A stretch of 64,000 bases of DNA from Rhodococcus globerulus NBRC 14531 (GCF_001894805.1 NZ_BCWX01000004.1:558001-622000), one strand, 5' to 3'. Positions 9,079 to 18,101 are shown, counted from the first letter of the stretch. Made by a program: numbers and translations. The notes: a model not told the origin generated them from the sequence alone.

Positions 9079-9646
9079 TTCTGACTCCTCATCGGGGAAT
9101 TACGCCGCACCTATTCATTTCAAGTGCAGGATTGAATACTTGTGCATGTGTTTGTTTCACCGGAGACAAGGCGAAGGAACGCAAACTTCGTCCAGACCTG
9201 GGAGCAAAATGCGGGTTCCGCTGTGCCGGAGTAGTTTTCACATTTTTGTGCTATCGAGACGGCGGATCCAACAGGAAGGGCCTGGCAGCAACGAGTCGGC
9301 CACATCCGATCCGTAACTACAACCACCGCGCACACATGGACAGCAGCATCAGTCTCCATGAACTAGTACATAACGAGCCGAAACACCGCCATTCGCACAG
9401 ACACTGGCGATCCGTCTGCGTCATGATTACGATCCAACGCACACCAGGGTGTTCCAGGTCTCACTCAGTGAGAACATGCCGCTAGGCCAGCCGGTCCGAG
9501 CATCAACCAACTGCCTTGAACGCTTTTGCCGGGGGCGCGCCCGAACGCCACCGTCGAGGTTGGTGACCACCAGGTCGCACGACGCCTCAGCCGGCACCCC
9601 GCGACGACGGCCGGTCTCAGCACGGCCATCGCACACCCTTAGGCAG
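9079..9646. other. Intergenic region between PTE-family hydrolase and GntR gene
   Basis: Nothing convincingly coding is seen. Frames crossing it lack recognisable domains and have irregular composition. It should hold the promoter of the minus-strand hydrolase; no clear operator was identified. Confidence 0.5.
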
Positions 9647-10426
9647 TCACTGGATTCGGTTCGGTCTTTCGCCTCGTTCAGGGACAGCTGTCCTGTCGAA
9701 AGTTGCTGCGCCCCGCGCGGAATGGGAAACGACCCGCAAGCGGTCGGGTCGTGCGTGGGCAATCGCGTAGTTGAAGACTCGCCCCGACATGTCTCGGATG
9801 GTTTGTTCCAACAACAGCAAGGGCGCCCCCTCGGTGGTTCTCAATACCGACGCCAGAGTTTCATCTGAGAGCACCGCACTGACCGTGAAATCGGACCCGC
9901 CGATTTTCACTCCCGCACTCGAGAGGTAGGCATACCAGTCGACAACGAAGGGAGTGTCGATCAATCGCTGCGCTTCCGGGAACAACACGTAGTTGGTGGC
10001 CGCAGCGTCTACGTCGCCACTGATCGTGCCCGCCGCGTAGTCCACGCGCAAACACGGTGTGCCGGTTTCCACCTCGAGCGCCCTCGATGCAGCAGCGGGC
10101 GCTGAGATCACTGTGCTCTCGAAGGATGTCAGAAGCAATCTTCCATTGAAGAGACTGTCGCTCTTCGATTCTGCAGTGTCTTGAATGTCCTCGAGTCGCC
10201 TGTGCGCGGTAGGGGCGACGACGTGTGTCCCCACGCCCTGAGTCCGTGCGATCAACCCTTCGTCCCGAAGGAGCGTCAGAACTTCGCGGACGATCCCCCG
10301 GCTCACCGAATAGGAACCTACGAGTTCGCGCTCGCCCGGAAGGATGCCGTCAACGAAATCTCCACGCAGCACCGCTGCCCGGAGAAGATCCCTAGTTCGT
10401 CGAACCGAATCAGGTCTTGCCTTCAT
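9647..10426 (-). CDS. GntR-family regulator, HutC/UTRA subfamily
   Basis: A 259-residue regulator with an N-terminal winged helix (LLRAAVLRGDF, LPGERELVGSYSVSRGIVRE, LLRDEGLIARTQGVGTHV) typical of GntR proteins, followed by a UTRA-type ligand domain (LRVDYAAGTI, ATNYVLFPEA, LLLLEQTIRDMSGRVFNYA). The start at 10426 is preferred over one 20 codons upstream because an AGGTAGG element sits just before it. It faces away from the KstD-like gene across a 477-bp region containing a perfect 9-bp inverted repeat, and is upstream of the PTE-family gene. It likely controls one or both; the effector is unknown. Confidence 0.85.
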   Translation of the reverse strand: MKARPDSVRRTRDLLRAAVLRGDFVDGILPGERELVGSYSVSRGIVREVLTLLRDEGLIARTQGVGTHVVAPTAHRRLEDIQDTAESKSDSLFNGRLLLTSFESTVISAPAAASRALEVETGTPCLRVDYAAGTISGDVDAAATNYVLFPEAQRLIDTPFVVDWYAYLSSAGVKIGGSDFTVSAVLSDETLASVLRTTEGAPLLLLEQTIRDMSGRVFNYAIAHARPDRLRVVSHSARGAATFDRTAVPERGERPNRIQ

Positions 10427-10903
10427 CCAACCTACCTCGCGCTCCAACTCTGACGAGTCTCGACGAAGTTTAGTACAGATTTTCAATTATATTGTTGCCC
10501 CGCATATTACGCCGTTAATGTATTTTTCATAACGCTGCGAGCTGGTCTTTTGATTCTCGGTTTCGCCGATACGCCGATACTGTTCGACACAGCGCGCGAG
10601 ATGTTCATATTCCGCTTCGGAGTTCGCTTGTCGCAATAGGTGTGATCACCTATTGTCGGCGTGAGGCGCTGCAGGAAGTGAACCCATCGGCCGAGAATTT
10701 TGACTGCGACACAACGGTTTCCGAGAGATATTCTCTATAGAGTTTTGGCGGGGTTGCCATGGCATGCAATTCATCTTCTTGTATGAACTCTTCTGCGACG
10801 GTTTCCCAACCGATGCGCTGAGACGCTCCTCGCCTGTCGACACAACACCCGGGGCGTTGGCCCTCTTCCATCAAAATCAGTATCAATCGAAAGGACAGTG
10901 ACG
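10427..10903. other. Divergent intergenic region with operator-like palindrome
   Basis: No credible gene is visible. The region is AT-rich near 10480-10530, consistent with promoters for the divergent GntR and KstD-like genes. It holds the inverted repeat at 10634-10655 and a 10-bp palindrome CTCTATAGAG at 10733-10742. Confidence 0.55.
10634..10655. promoter_or_regulatory. 22-bp palindromic operator candidate
   Basis: Arms CAATAGGTG and CACCTATTG are perfect inverted repeats separated by TGAT. It lies between the GntR gene and the divergent flavoprotein gene and is the strongest candidate binding site for the GntR regulator. Confidence 0.55.
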
Positions 10904-12448
10904 ATGGTCAACTGGAACGAAGAATGCGACGTGTTGATAGCGGGTTCGGGTGGCGGAGGCCTCACCGGCGCCTATACCGCGGCGAGAGAAGGACTCGAGG
11001 TGATCTTGGTCGAGGCCACCGACAAGTTCGGGGGCACCACCGCCTACTCCGGCGGGGGCGGTGTGTGGTTCCCATGCAACCCGGTCCTGCAGCGTGCCGG
11101 CACCGACGACACGATCGAAGACGCGCTCGAGTACTACCACGCTGTAGTTGGCGACCGCACCCCGCGCGAATTGCAGGACACGTACGTCCGGGGTGGAGCA
11201 CCGCTGATCGAATACCTCGAACAGGATGAGAACCTCGAGTTCGAAATGCGGCCGTGGCCTGATTATTTCGGTAAAGCGCCGAAGGCCCGACTCGACGGCC
11301 AGCGACACATCGTCCCGACGCCGATTCCGGCAGTAGAGGTGGGGAACCTCCGCGCGTCCATGCGAGGACCTCTCGACACGGAACGTCTTGGGGCTCCGCT
11401 ACCCGACATGCTGGTCGGGGCCCAGTCGCTCATAGGTCGACTCCTCAAAGCAATTGCGAAGTATCCGAACGCCGACCTGCGGTTGAACACACCACTTGTC
11501 GAGCTCGTAGTCGAGGAGGGTGTTGTCGTCGGCGCAATTGTCGATCACCACGGCGAGCGCCGCGCGATCCGGGCCCGCAAAGGCGTGTTGCTCGCGGCCG
11601 GCGGCTTCGAGGGCAACGATGAGCTTCGCCTGAAGTACGGTGTGCCCGGCACCGCCCGCGACACCGTGAGCCCCCGGGGCAACCTCGGCGCGGCGCACCA
11701 GGCTGGAATGGCAGTCGGTGCCGACATCGACCTGATGAGTGAAGCCTGGTGGGCTCCGGGGATGACTCATCCGGACGGCCGCTCAGTGTTTGCGCTGTGG
11801 TTCACCGGCGGCATCTTTGTCAATCAGGACGGTAAGCGGTTCGTCAACGAGTCGTCGGCCTACGACCGCATCGGCCGTGATGTCATCGACCAGATGAAGG
11901 ATGGCTCGATCACCCTGCCGTACTGGATGATCTACGACAACAAGGAGGGCGAGCGTCCACCGGTTCGGGCAACCAACGTCTCCATGGTCGAGACCGAGAA
12001 GTACGAGGCGGCCGGCCTCTGGCACACAGCTGACACCCTCGAGGAACTGGCCGAAAAGATCGGTGTGCCAGGCGATCACCTGGTCGCGACCGTTGCCCGG
12101 TTCAATGCGATGGTCGCCAAGGGTGTCGATGAAGACTTCGGCCGCGGCGACGAGGCCTACGACCGTGCGTTCACGAATGGTGAATCACCCTTGGTGGCAA
12201 TCGACAGCGGCCCATATCACGCAGCCACCTTCGGCATCTCCGATCTCGGCACGAAGGGAGGGCTGCGGACCGACACCGCCGCGCGGGTACTCGACACCGG
12301 CGGCAATCCGATTAAGGGCCTCTACGCGGCAGGCAACACGATGGCCGCACCCAGCGGCACCGTCTATCCCGGCGGCGGAAACCCGATCGGAACCAGCATG
12401 CTCTTCAGTCACCTCGCCGCTCTCGACATGGTCGGCCGTCAAGCTTGA
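10904..12448 (+). CDS. KstD-like FAD-dependent dehydrogenase
   Basis: A 514-residue flavoprotein of the 3-ketosteroid Delta1-dehydrogenase / fumarate-reductase-flavoprotein family. The N-terminal FAD motif is VLIAGSGGGGLTGA with GGTTAYSGGG following; the C-terminal segment GLYAAGNTMAAPSGTVYPGGG-NPIG corresponds to the KstD region carrying the catalytic Tyr and Gly. WPDYFG and ESSAYDR match the positions of other KstD active-site tyrosines, although sequence similarity to the classical steroid enzymes is only partial. It probably desaturates a cyclic ketone or related substrate; a steroid is possible but not shown. AAGGA precedes the ATG at 10904. A thioesterase gene follows on the same strand after a terminator-like hairpin. 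Confidence 0.8.
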   Translation: MVNWNEECDVLIAGSGGGGLTGAYTAAREGLEVILVEATDKFGGTTAYSGGGGVWFPCNPVLQRAGTDDTIEDALEYYHAVVGDRTPRELQDTYVRGGAPLIEYLEQDENLEFEMRPWPDYFGKAPKARLDGQRHIVPTPIPAVEVGNLRASMRGPLDTERLGAPLPDMLVGAQSLIGRLLKAIAKYPNADLRLNTPLVELVVEEGVVVGAIVDHHGERRAIRARKGVLLAAGGFEGNDELRLKYGVPGTARDTVSPRGNLGAAHQAGMAVGADIDLMSEAWWAPGMTHPDGRSVFALWFTGGIFVNQDGKRFVNESSAYDRIGRDVIDQMKDGSITLPYWMIYDNKEGERPPVRATNVSMVETEKYEAAGLWHTADTLEELAEKIGVPGDHLVATVARFNAMVAKGVDEDFGRGDEAYDRAFTNGESPLVAIDSGPYHAATFGISDLGTKGGLRTDTAARVLDTGGNPIKGLYAAGNTMAAPSGTVYPGGGNPIGTSMLFSHLAALDMVGRQA

Positions 12449-12757
12449 GAACGGATCCCTCCGCCAACTGAACCATTTCGAATGAGAACGCGCTGGGGCC
12501 GCAAACGTCGCGACCCCAGCGATCTGCGAACGAAACCTGCGCCACATGATCACAGGAGCGTCGATAGGACGGCCAGTACACAGGCGAGGCCGGCGAGCTC
12601 GTGGTGGGTGTTCACGCTGAAAGCGTTGTCTCATAACACTGTTCAGCCTTCCTGGAATCGGTATAGCAAACCGATATTCACCCAGAAGAAACGAGAACAT
12701 GCTTCATTTCGAAATATTCGAGCAGAAGAGATGAACTGAAAAGGGAAGTCGGCAACG
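12449..12757. other. Intergenic region after the KstD-like gene
   Basis: The 309-bp gap holds a hairpin at 12491-12521 and an AT-rich stretch (12630-12740) that probably carries the promoter of the thioesterase gene. A short frame across it is rich in Arg, His and Ser and is not convincing. Confidence 0.5.
12491..12521 (+). terminator. Terminator-like hairpin after the KstD-like gene
   Basis: Arms CGCTGGGG and CCCCAGCG pair perfectly around a 15-nt loop, 43 bp after the stop codon. There is no U-tract, which is common for actinobacterial terminators. Confidence 0.55.
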
Positions 12758-13552
12758 ATGGTCAGTTTCTTCACCAAACGCGGGGAGCTACTCATAGCGG
12801 AGCAGTTGGCGGTCAGCGCCTGGGCACCGACCCAGGTCGGCGGTCATGCCGTATGTGGTTTACTCGCTCGCCAACTCGAGACTCACTGCCCGACCGGCTT
12901 CGTTCCGGCCCGGCTGACAGTGGACTTGTTCAAGCCGGTCTCGACTGCCCCGATCGAGGTACGCAGCGAGGTTGTCCGCCAAGGCACGCGAATCACCGCC
13001 GCGGATGCTTTCATCGTGCAGGACGAGCAAGTGCGGGGACGAGCCTCGGTGGTGTTCCTGACTACTGGATCGGAGCCGGCCGGTCGTGTCTGGAGTCCGG
13101 TACTGGACCTTCCGATGCCTCCGGAAGGATGCGTTTCGCCGCTGGGGTCGCCGCCGCTGTTCAAGAGTAGCGACCGTGAGTGGACACACGATTTTGCAGC
13201 GAACCAGAATGGCGACCGCAAAAATGCGTGGCACAGCCTGCCTGCGCTCGTGGACGGGGAACCAATCTCGCCGTTCCAACGCGCCGCGGTGCTCGGTGAC
13301 ACCGCAAACCTCATATGCCATTGGGGATCCGAGGGTGCCGGGTACATCAATGCGGACATGACCCTCACGTTGTCGCGACTGCCTCTCGGTTACGAACTGG
13401 GTCTTCGCGCAGACAATGCTGTTGCCTCCGAGGGAATTTCGATCGGTACTGCCACCCTCTACGACAGGAAAGGCCCGCTCGGCACCTGCGTGGTCACTGC
13501 ACTGTCCAACGCTCGTCGGCAGATCGACTTCGCTGCTTTTTCTCCACTTTAA
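12758..13552 (+). CDS. Acyl-CoA thioesterase-like protein, double-hotdog (TesB-like)
   Basis: A 264-residue protein of the thioesterase-like (double-hotdog) superfamily. The N-terminal hotdog contains GGHAVCGLLARQLE and FVPARLTVDLFKPV, the typical substrate-helix and strand of TesB-like proteins; the second half contains PFQRAAVLGDTANLI and YINADMTLTLSRLPLG followed by ASEGISIGTATLYDRKGPLG. It would cleave an acyl-CoA or bind acyl-CoA in the cytoplasm. Proximity to the KstD-like dehydrogenase suggests involvement in the same degradation process. Confidence 0.75.
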   Translation: MVSFFTKRGELLIAEQLAVSAWAPTQVGGHAVCGLLARQLETHCPTGFVPARLTVDLFKPVSTAPIEVRSEVVRQGTRITAADAFIVQDEQVRGRASVVFLTTGSEPAGRVWSPVLDLPMPPEGCVSPLGSPPLFKSSDREWTHDFAANQNGDRKNAWHSLPALVDGEPISPFQRAAVLGDTANLICHWGSEGAGYINADMTLTLSRLPLGYELGLRADNAVASEGISIGTATLYDRKGPLGTCVVTALSNARRQIDFAAFSPL

Positions 13553-13639
13553 GAGGTCATCGTCCACCAACGTGGTGGAGGTCCGACGCACTCGGCAGCA
13601 ACGCACACCGCCAATTTTCCAGCGGGGCAGCAGCAGTTG

Positions 13640-13665
13640 TGTCGAGATGCAGCGAAGATTAGCGA
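13640..13665 (+). repeat. 26-bp inverted repeat, left arm
   Basis: This segment beginning TGTCGAGATGCAGCGAAG is exactly the reverse complement of 14334-14359, over 26 bases with no mismatch. The pair brackets the small membrane gene at 13736-14185. Confidence 0.8.
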
Positions 13666-13735
13666 AACGTTAGAGGTCCCGGCGCCGGTGATCTAGGGTG
13701 ATCATCGTTCTATCCGCTCGTGACGGGGGAAATAC

Positions 13736-14185
13736 GTGTTCGGCTTCTATGTGACGGCGCTGTTCGTCAGCGGAATCGGCGTGATCGTTTTGGCGCTGGT
13801 GACCTCCGAGCTGCACCCCGGCCGCCGCGTTGTCAACGGTCTCATCGGCACCGCGTTCCTGAGCTACGGCATCTACCTGGCCGTGTTCTTCCACAGCGGC
13901 GAGTACACAATCTTCCTCTGGGTCTTCATCCTCCCGTTCATCTTGCTGGGCCAGGCGATGCACACCGTCGAGGTCGGGGCGCCTCCCGGGGCGCGTCGCC
14001 CCGACCTCGACGCCGACCTCGACGCCGACCTCGTCGACCCCGCCCCGGCACCGGCTCCGGCTCGTACCGCCGCCACCCGCGAACGCATGGCCGCGGCCAA
14101 GTCTGCCCAACTCGAGGCCCTTCGCGCCAAGCATGCCGCCAAGAGCGATGAGTTCGACGATCACGCGCCGTCTACGCCTGCCTGA
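13736..14185 (+). CDS. Small membrane protein of unknown function
   Basis: A 149-residue protein starting with GTG. It has about three hydrophobic segments (residues 3-23, 33-53 and 58-76), then an acidic and Pro/Ala-rich linker (DLDADLDADL, PAPAPAPA) and a charged C-terminal helix (ATRERMAAAKSAQLEALRAK). No family is recognised. It lies convergent to dnaB and is bracketed by a perfect 26-bp inverted repeat. Confidence 0.7.
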   Translation: MFGFYVTALFVSGIGVIVLALVTSELHPGRRVVNGLIGTAFLSYGIYLAVFFHSGEYTIFLWVFILPFILLGQAMHTVEVGAPPGARRPDLDADLDADLVDPAPAPAPARTAATRERMAAAKSAQLEALRAKHAAKSDEFDDHAPSTPA

Positions 14186-14333
14186 CGAGAGGCATAGCGG
14201 CGGCAACGAAACCATCAATGGTTTGCTCCGCCAATATCTTCCCCGCCACCTCGACCTACCGCGCGGTCCGACGCACATACTTTGACGAACTTCGGCGACT
14301 CGCCCAAGACCCGTCAAAGTAGCGGGGCGTGTC

Positions 14334-14359
14334 TCGCTAATCTTCGCTGCATCTCGACA
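14334..14359 (-). repeat. 26-bp inverted repeat, right arm
   Basis: Perfect reverse complement of 13640-13665. This arm starts 8 bp beyond the dnaB stop codon, so it could also serve as the downstream edge of that gene. Confidence 0.8.
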
Positions 14360-14367
14360 GGCAGTTG

Positions 14368-15774
14368 CTAGCCTCGCGCCATGTCCACGAACTTGGACAG
14401 GTGAAGTTGGTGCGCCACAGTGATTGTGGCGGTCGGACCGTTACGGTGCTTACCGAGAATCAGGTCGGCTTCACCACCGCGAGGATCGTCGCGCTCAGTC
14501 GCATCAGGGCGGTACAACAGGATGACCATATCGGCATCCTGCTCCAGCGAGCCCGATTCACGAAGGTCGGCAACCTGGGGGCGCTTGTCGGTTCGCTGCT
14601 CAGGACCACGGTTGAGCTGACAGATTGCGACAACCGGAACTTCGAGCTCCTTCGCCAAAAGCTTTAGGCTACGGGAGAATTCGGAAACTTCCTGCTGACG
14701 CGATTCGACCTTTTTACCCGAGCTCATCAGCTGCAGGTAGTCGATGACGATCAGGCGAATATCGTGTTTCTGCTTGAGCCGCCGAGCTTTTGCGCGAATC
14801 TCCATCATCGTGAGGTTGGGGGAGTCGTCGATGAACAGCGGCGCCTCACTGATCTCACTCATACGACGCGCGAGCTTGGTCCAGTCGTCGTCGGTCATCT
14901 TGCCGGAACGCATGTCGCCGAGCTTGATCTTTGCCTCTGCCGAGAGCAGACGCATCACGATCTCGGTTTTGCTCATTTCCAGTGAGAACATGACGCTGGC
15001 CATGCCGTGGGTGATGGAGCAGGAACGCAAAAAATCCATTCCTAGGGTGGATTTCCCGACTCCAGGTCTAGCCGCGACGATGATCATCTGACCGGCATGA
15101 AGACCGTTGGTGATTTCGTCGAGATCCTTGAACCCGGTGGGCACGCCGAGGGAGATGCCACCGCGGCTGGCGATGGAGTCGATCTCATCCATCGTGGGCT
15201 GGAGGAGTTCGGTGAGGGGCACGAAGTCCTCGGTGGTACGACGCTCGGTGACCTCGAAGATTTCGGCCTGCGCGCGGTCGACAACCTCGGCGACATCCTG
15301 GCCGTCGGTGCCGGCGTAGCCGTATTGAACGATCCGGGTGCCGGCGTCGACGAGGCGTCGTAGCACCGATTTCTCGGCCACGATCTCGGCATAGTAGGCG
15401 GCATTGGCAGCGGTGGGCACTGTCTGGGTGAGAGTCACCAGATACGAGGCGCCACCGATTTTGCGGAGCTCACCGCGACGGTCCAGTTCAGCCGAGACGG
15501 TCACCGGGTCGGCAGGCTCGCCGCGGCTGTAGAGGTCCAGGATCACGTCGTAGACGGACTGATGGGCCGGCCGGTAGAAGTCGCCCGGCCGCAGGACCTC
15601 GAGGACGTCAGCGATGGCATCCTTGCTCAGCAGCATGCCGCCGAGGACGGACTGCTCGGCAACCATGTCTTGGGGTGGTTGGCGGCCGAATTCCTGATCG
15701 GGCTCGGACTCGGGCGGCCCCGGGTAATCCTGTCCGGAGTAGTCGGAAGGCCCTCGATCATCCACAACAGCCAT
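14368..15774 (-). CDS. dnaB: Replicative DNA helicase DnaB
   Basis: A 468-residue hexameric replicative helicase. The N-terminal DnaB domain (MVAEQSVLGGMLLS, DFYRPAHQSVYD) is followed by the RecA-like C-terminal ATPase with Walker A ARPGVGKST, Walker B LIVIDYLQLM and the AICQLNRGPEQR segment. The start at 15774 (MAVVDDRG) has GGAAGG 8 bp upstream and fits the family length; an upstream in-frame extension lacks conserved features. No intein interrupts the ATPase motifs, unlike several mycobacterial dnaB genes. It follows rplI on the same strand after a gap of about 490 bp with its own likely promoter and DnaA-box-like sequences. Confidence 0.97.
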   Translation of the reverse strand: MAVVDDRGPSDYSGQDYPGPPESEPDQEFGRQPPQDMVAEQSVLGGMLLSKDAIADVLEVLRPGDFYRPAHQSVYDVILDLYSRGEPADPVTVSAELDRRGELRKIGGASYLVTLTQTVPTAANAAYYAEIVAEKSVLRRLVDAGTRIVQYGYAGTDGQDVAEVVDRAQAEIFEVTERRTTEDFVPLTELLQPTMDEIDSIASRGGISLGVPTGFKDLDEITNGLHAGQMIIVAARPGVGKSTLGMDFLRSCSITHGMASVMFSLEMSKTEIVMRLLSAEAKIKLGDMRSGKMTDDDWTKLARRMSEISEAPLFIDDSPNLTMMEIRAKARRLKQKHDIRLIVIDYLQLMSSGKKVESRQQEVSEFSRSLKLLAKELEVPVVAICQLNRGPEQRTDKRPQVADLRESGSLEQDADMVILLYRPDATERDDPRGGEADLILGKHRNGPTATITVAHQLHLSKFVDMARG

Positions 15775-16266
15775 CAGAGAGACCTTCCCGTAAAACATTC
15801 GATGACACTGCGAGAAAAACGCAGGGCCCTCACTATTTGTACCTGCCCCCACCGACATCGTGCTGGTGGAAAATCACCGGTCGGTAGATAGACGCCGAGA
15901 CGACGTTAGGGACTTACCAGCCCACAAACAAACGGACCTGTGGATGAATCTGTGGAGTAATTGTGGAAACTCCTGAAAAACTGTGTGCACCATCTGGGGA
16001 TAACCTGGGGACAACTTTTGGTGTTTCCCATAAAACCCCAGCTAGAGATACATGGGCAATTTCACACACCTGTTGATGAAAAAACTATCTCCGCAGTCGG
16101 CGCGTCGGCGTGTCGGGCGTGTTGCGGAGCCCAAATGATCATGGATCAACAAGTTGAACGTCACACTGTGACAGTTATCCCCAACCCCGGATCGAGTCGC
16201 TATGTGCACAAAAAGGTCGAGCCCCACACACCGAAGTGTGCGGGGCTCGCCCGGAGAACGAATCGA
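15775..16266. other. dnaB upstream region with DnaA-box-like 9-mers
   Basis: No gene is seen. Four 9-mers differ by one base from DnaA-box consensus forms: TCATCCACA (minus, 15939-15947), TTATCCCCA (minus, 15995-16003), TTGTCCCCA (minus, 16006-16014) and TTATCCCCA (plus, 16175-16183). The region should also hold the dnaB promoter. Confidence 0.5.
16216..16250 (-). terminator. Terminator-like hairpin after rplI
   Basis: A GC-rich stem of GAGCCCC-ACAC paired with GTGT-GC-GGGGCTC (two bulged bases) lies 16 bp beyond the rplI stop codon. It would end the rpsF-rplI transcript before dnaB. Confidence 0.6.
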
Positions 16267-16722
16267 CTATGCGCCGACGACGTTCAGGTTGAACTTGGCA
16301 ACCACATCGGGATGCAGGTTCACGGACACGGCATGCTTGCCCGTGTTCTTGATGTGAGCCTTCGGCAACGCGATGGTGCGCTTGTCGATAACCGGTCCAC
16401 CGGCAGCCTTGATCGCAGCAGCGACGTCAGCAGCGGTAACGGAACCGAAGAGCTTGCCCGAACCACCGGCGGTCTTGACCGACAGCGTTACGGACTCGAG
16501 TCCCTCGATAGCGGCCTTGAGCTCCTTGGCGTGGTCCAGGCCGCGCACTGCGCGCAGTTCCTGTGCACGACGGATTCCTTCGACCTGCTTCTCGGCGCCA
16601 CGAGTAGCGACGATTGCCAGCCGGCGGGGGAGCAGGTAGTTACGGCCGTAGCCGTCCTTGACCTCGACGGTGTCGCCAGGCGCACCGAGGTTGTCCACGT
16701 CAGCGGTGAGGATGAGCTTCAT
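16267..16722 (-). CDS. rplI: 50S ribosomal protein bL9
   Basis: A 151-residue bL9. The N-terminal domain has the family signature with [18 protein letters not shown], followed by the long connecting helix and the C-terminal rRNA-binding domain ([17 protein letters not shown]). It closes the rpsF-ssb-rpsR-rplI cluster and starts 18 bp after rpsR. Confidence 0.98.
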   Translation of the reverse strand: MKLILTADVDNLGAPGDTVEVKDGYGRNYLLPRRLAIVATRGAEKQVEGIRRAQELRAVRGLDHAKELKAAIEGLESVTLSVKTAGGSGKLFGSVTAADVAAAIKAAGGPVIDKRTIALPKAHIKNTGKHAVSVNLHPDVVAKFNLNVVGA

Positions 16723-16740
16723 GTTCTTTCCTCCCTTTCC

Positions 16741-16983
16741 TTAGCGAGCCACGGTGGCGTAAGGCAGCAGTGCTACCTCACGTGAGTTCTTGACGGCAAT
16801 GGCAACGTCGCGCTGGTGCTGGACGCAATTGCCGGTGACACGACGAGCACGGATCTTTCCGCGGTCGCTGACGTACTTACGCAGCAACGTCGTGTCCTTG
16901 TAGTTGATCTGCGTGTTCTTCTCTTTGCAGAAGGTGCAGACCTTCTTCTTCATAACCTTGTCGCGCAAGGGCGGCTTCGGCAT
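16741..16983 (-). CDS. rpsR: 30S ribosomal protein bS18
   Basis: An 80-residue bS18 carrying CTFC near the N-terminus and NCVQH, the cysteine/histidine set of the zinc-binding (C+) form. [18 protein letters not shown] is the conserved core. It sits between ssb and rplI as in most actinobacteria. Actinobacteria often encode a second, cysteine-less S18 for zinc limitation; this is the zinc-containing type. Confidence 0.97.
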   Translation of the reverse strand: MPKPPLRDKVMKKKVCTFCKEKNTQINYKDTTLLRKYVSDRGKIRARRVTGNCVQHQRDVAIAVKNSREVALLPYATVAR

Positions 16984-17022
16984 GTCTTTGCTCTTTTCTG
17001 GATGTCCCTGATCAGGTACGGA

Positions 17023-17547
17023 TCAGAAAGGCGGTTCGTCGTTGCCGCCGCCACCGAAGGAGCCCGAAGCCGGAGGGGCACTGCCCCACGGATCGTCTCC
17101 ACCGGAAGGTGCAGCGCTCGGACGTCCGCCGCCCGATCCGCCGGAGGAACCTCCGAAGTTGCCGCCGCCACCGCCGCCGCCACGGTTGGCCTTGTTGACC
17201 TTTGCCGTGGCGTACTTCAGTGAAGGACCGATTTCATCAACTTCGAGCTCGACGACAGTTCGCTTTTCGCCCTCACGAGTTTCGTACGAACGCTGCTTGA
17301 GCCGGCCGCTCACGATTACTCGTGAGCCACGGGTCAAGCTCTCCGCGACGTTCTCGGCTGCTTCGCGCCAGATGTTGCAACGCATGAACAGCGCATCGCC
17401 GTCTTTCCATTCATTGGAATTACGGTCGAAGGTGCGGGGTGTGGAAGCAACCGTGAAGTTTGCCACCGCAGCACCCGCCGGGGTGAAACGAAGCTCAGGA
17501 TCAGCCGTCAGGTTTCCGATGACGGTGATGATGGTGTCGCCAGCCAT
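17023..17547 (-). CDS. ssb: Single-stranded DNA-binding protein
   Basis: A 174-residue SSB. Residues 1-110 form the OB fold ([57 protein letters not shown]). A Gly-rich linker follows, ending in the acidic C-terminal tip NDEPPF that binds replication and repair partners. It lies between rpsF and rpsR, the standard arrangement. Confidence 0.97.
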   Translation of the reverse strand: MAGDTIITVIGNLTADPELRFTPAGAAVANFTVASTPRTFDRNSNEWKDGDALFMRCNIWREAAENVAESLTRGSRVIVSGRLKQRSYETREGEKRTVVELEVDEIGPSLKYATAKVNKANRGGGGGGGNFGGSSGGSGGGRPSAAPSGGDDPWGSAPPASGSFGGGGNDEPPF

Positions 17548-17612
17548 GTGGTTCCTCCTGCTTTTGATGTAAGTCTGTTGGGTGCGAGGTTAGAGTTCGC
17601 TACCGACAGAAA

Positions 17613-17900
17613 TCACTTGTTGTGGCGCAGAACCTTCGTGCGCAGAACCGACTCGTTCAGACCGAGCTGACGATCGAGCTCAGCAACGGTGGCGGGAGTG
17701 GCGTTGATGTCGATCACCGCGTAGATACCTTCAGCATGCTTCAGGATCTCGTAGGCGAGACGACGCTTACCCCAGACATCGACCTTGTCGATCGTGCCGC
17801 CGTGCTGGCGCACAACATTGAGGAACGTATCCAGCGAAGGAGCGACAGTGCGCTCGTCCAGGCTGGGGTCAAGGATGACCATCAATTCGTAATGACGCAT
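17613..17900 (-). CDS. rpsF: 30S ribosomal protein bS6
   Basis: A 95-residue bS6 with the typical [12 protein letters not shown] start, [10 protein letters not shown] and the C-terminal [13 protein letters not shown]. It is the first gene of the rpsF-ssb-rpsR-rplI cluster. An AGGAGG-like ribosome-binding site precedes it, and upstream DNA contains two hairpins that could form a leader structure. Confidence 0.97.
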
Positions 17901-17936
17901 AAGACCTCATCACCTCCTGTGGACTAAGTGAAAACG

Positions 17937-17982
17937 GCCACGGACTATCCGTGGCAGGAGGGTCGTTGCGTCAGCAACCCTC
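17937..17982 (-). promoter_or_regulatory. Two hairpins in the rpsF leader
   Basis: On the rpsF strand, an outer GAGGG/CCCTC stem with inner TTGC/GCAA and a 3-nt bulge is followed by a perfect GCCACGG-ATAGT-CCGTGGC hairpin, ending 37 bp before the start codon. Many bacteria use an S6:S18-binding leader for feedback control of this operon; whether this structure fits that motif has not been tested. Confidence 0.4.
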
Positions 17983-18101
17983 GTAGGTTACACGAGGTGC
18001 CCCTGACCAGCGAAATCGCGTCCCCGATCACAGGAAACGCCCAGAACGCTTACGGGCGCTCGTCGAACCGTCTTGCAGCGCGAGCCCCTAGGGTGGGCTT
18101 C

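Noticed and set aside
12482-12739. Plus-strand frame of 85 codons between the KstD-like gene and the thioesterase
   Set aside because: Rich in Arg, His and Ser, overlaps a terminator-like hairpin and has no homologous-looking segment.
13640-14359. Insertion sequence between the 26-bp inverted repeats
   Set aside because: The enclosed gene is a small membrane protein without transposase motifs, and no flanking target duplication is evident; reported only as a repeat pair.
15939-16183. Chromosomal origin oriC
   Set aside because: Only a few imperfect DnaA-box-like 9-mers; no dnaA or dnaN gene and no AT-rich unwinding element are present.
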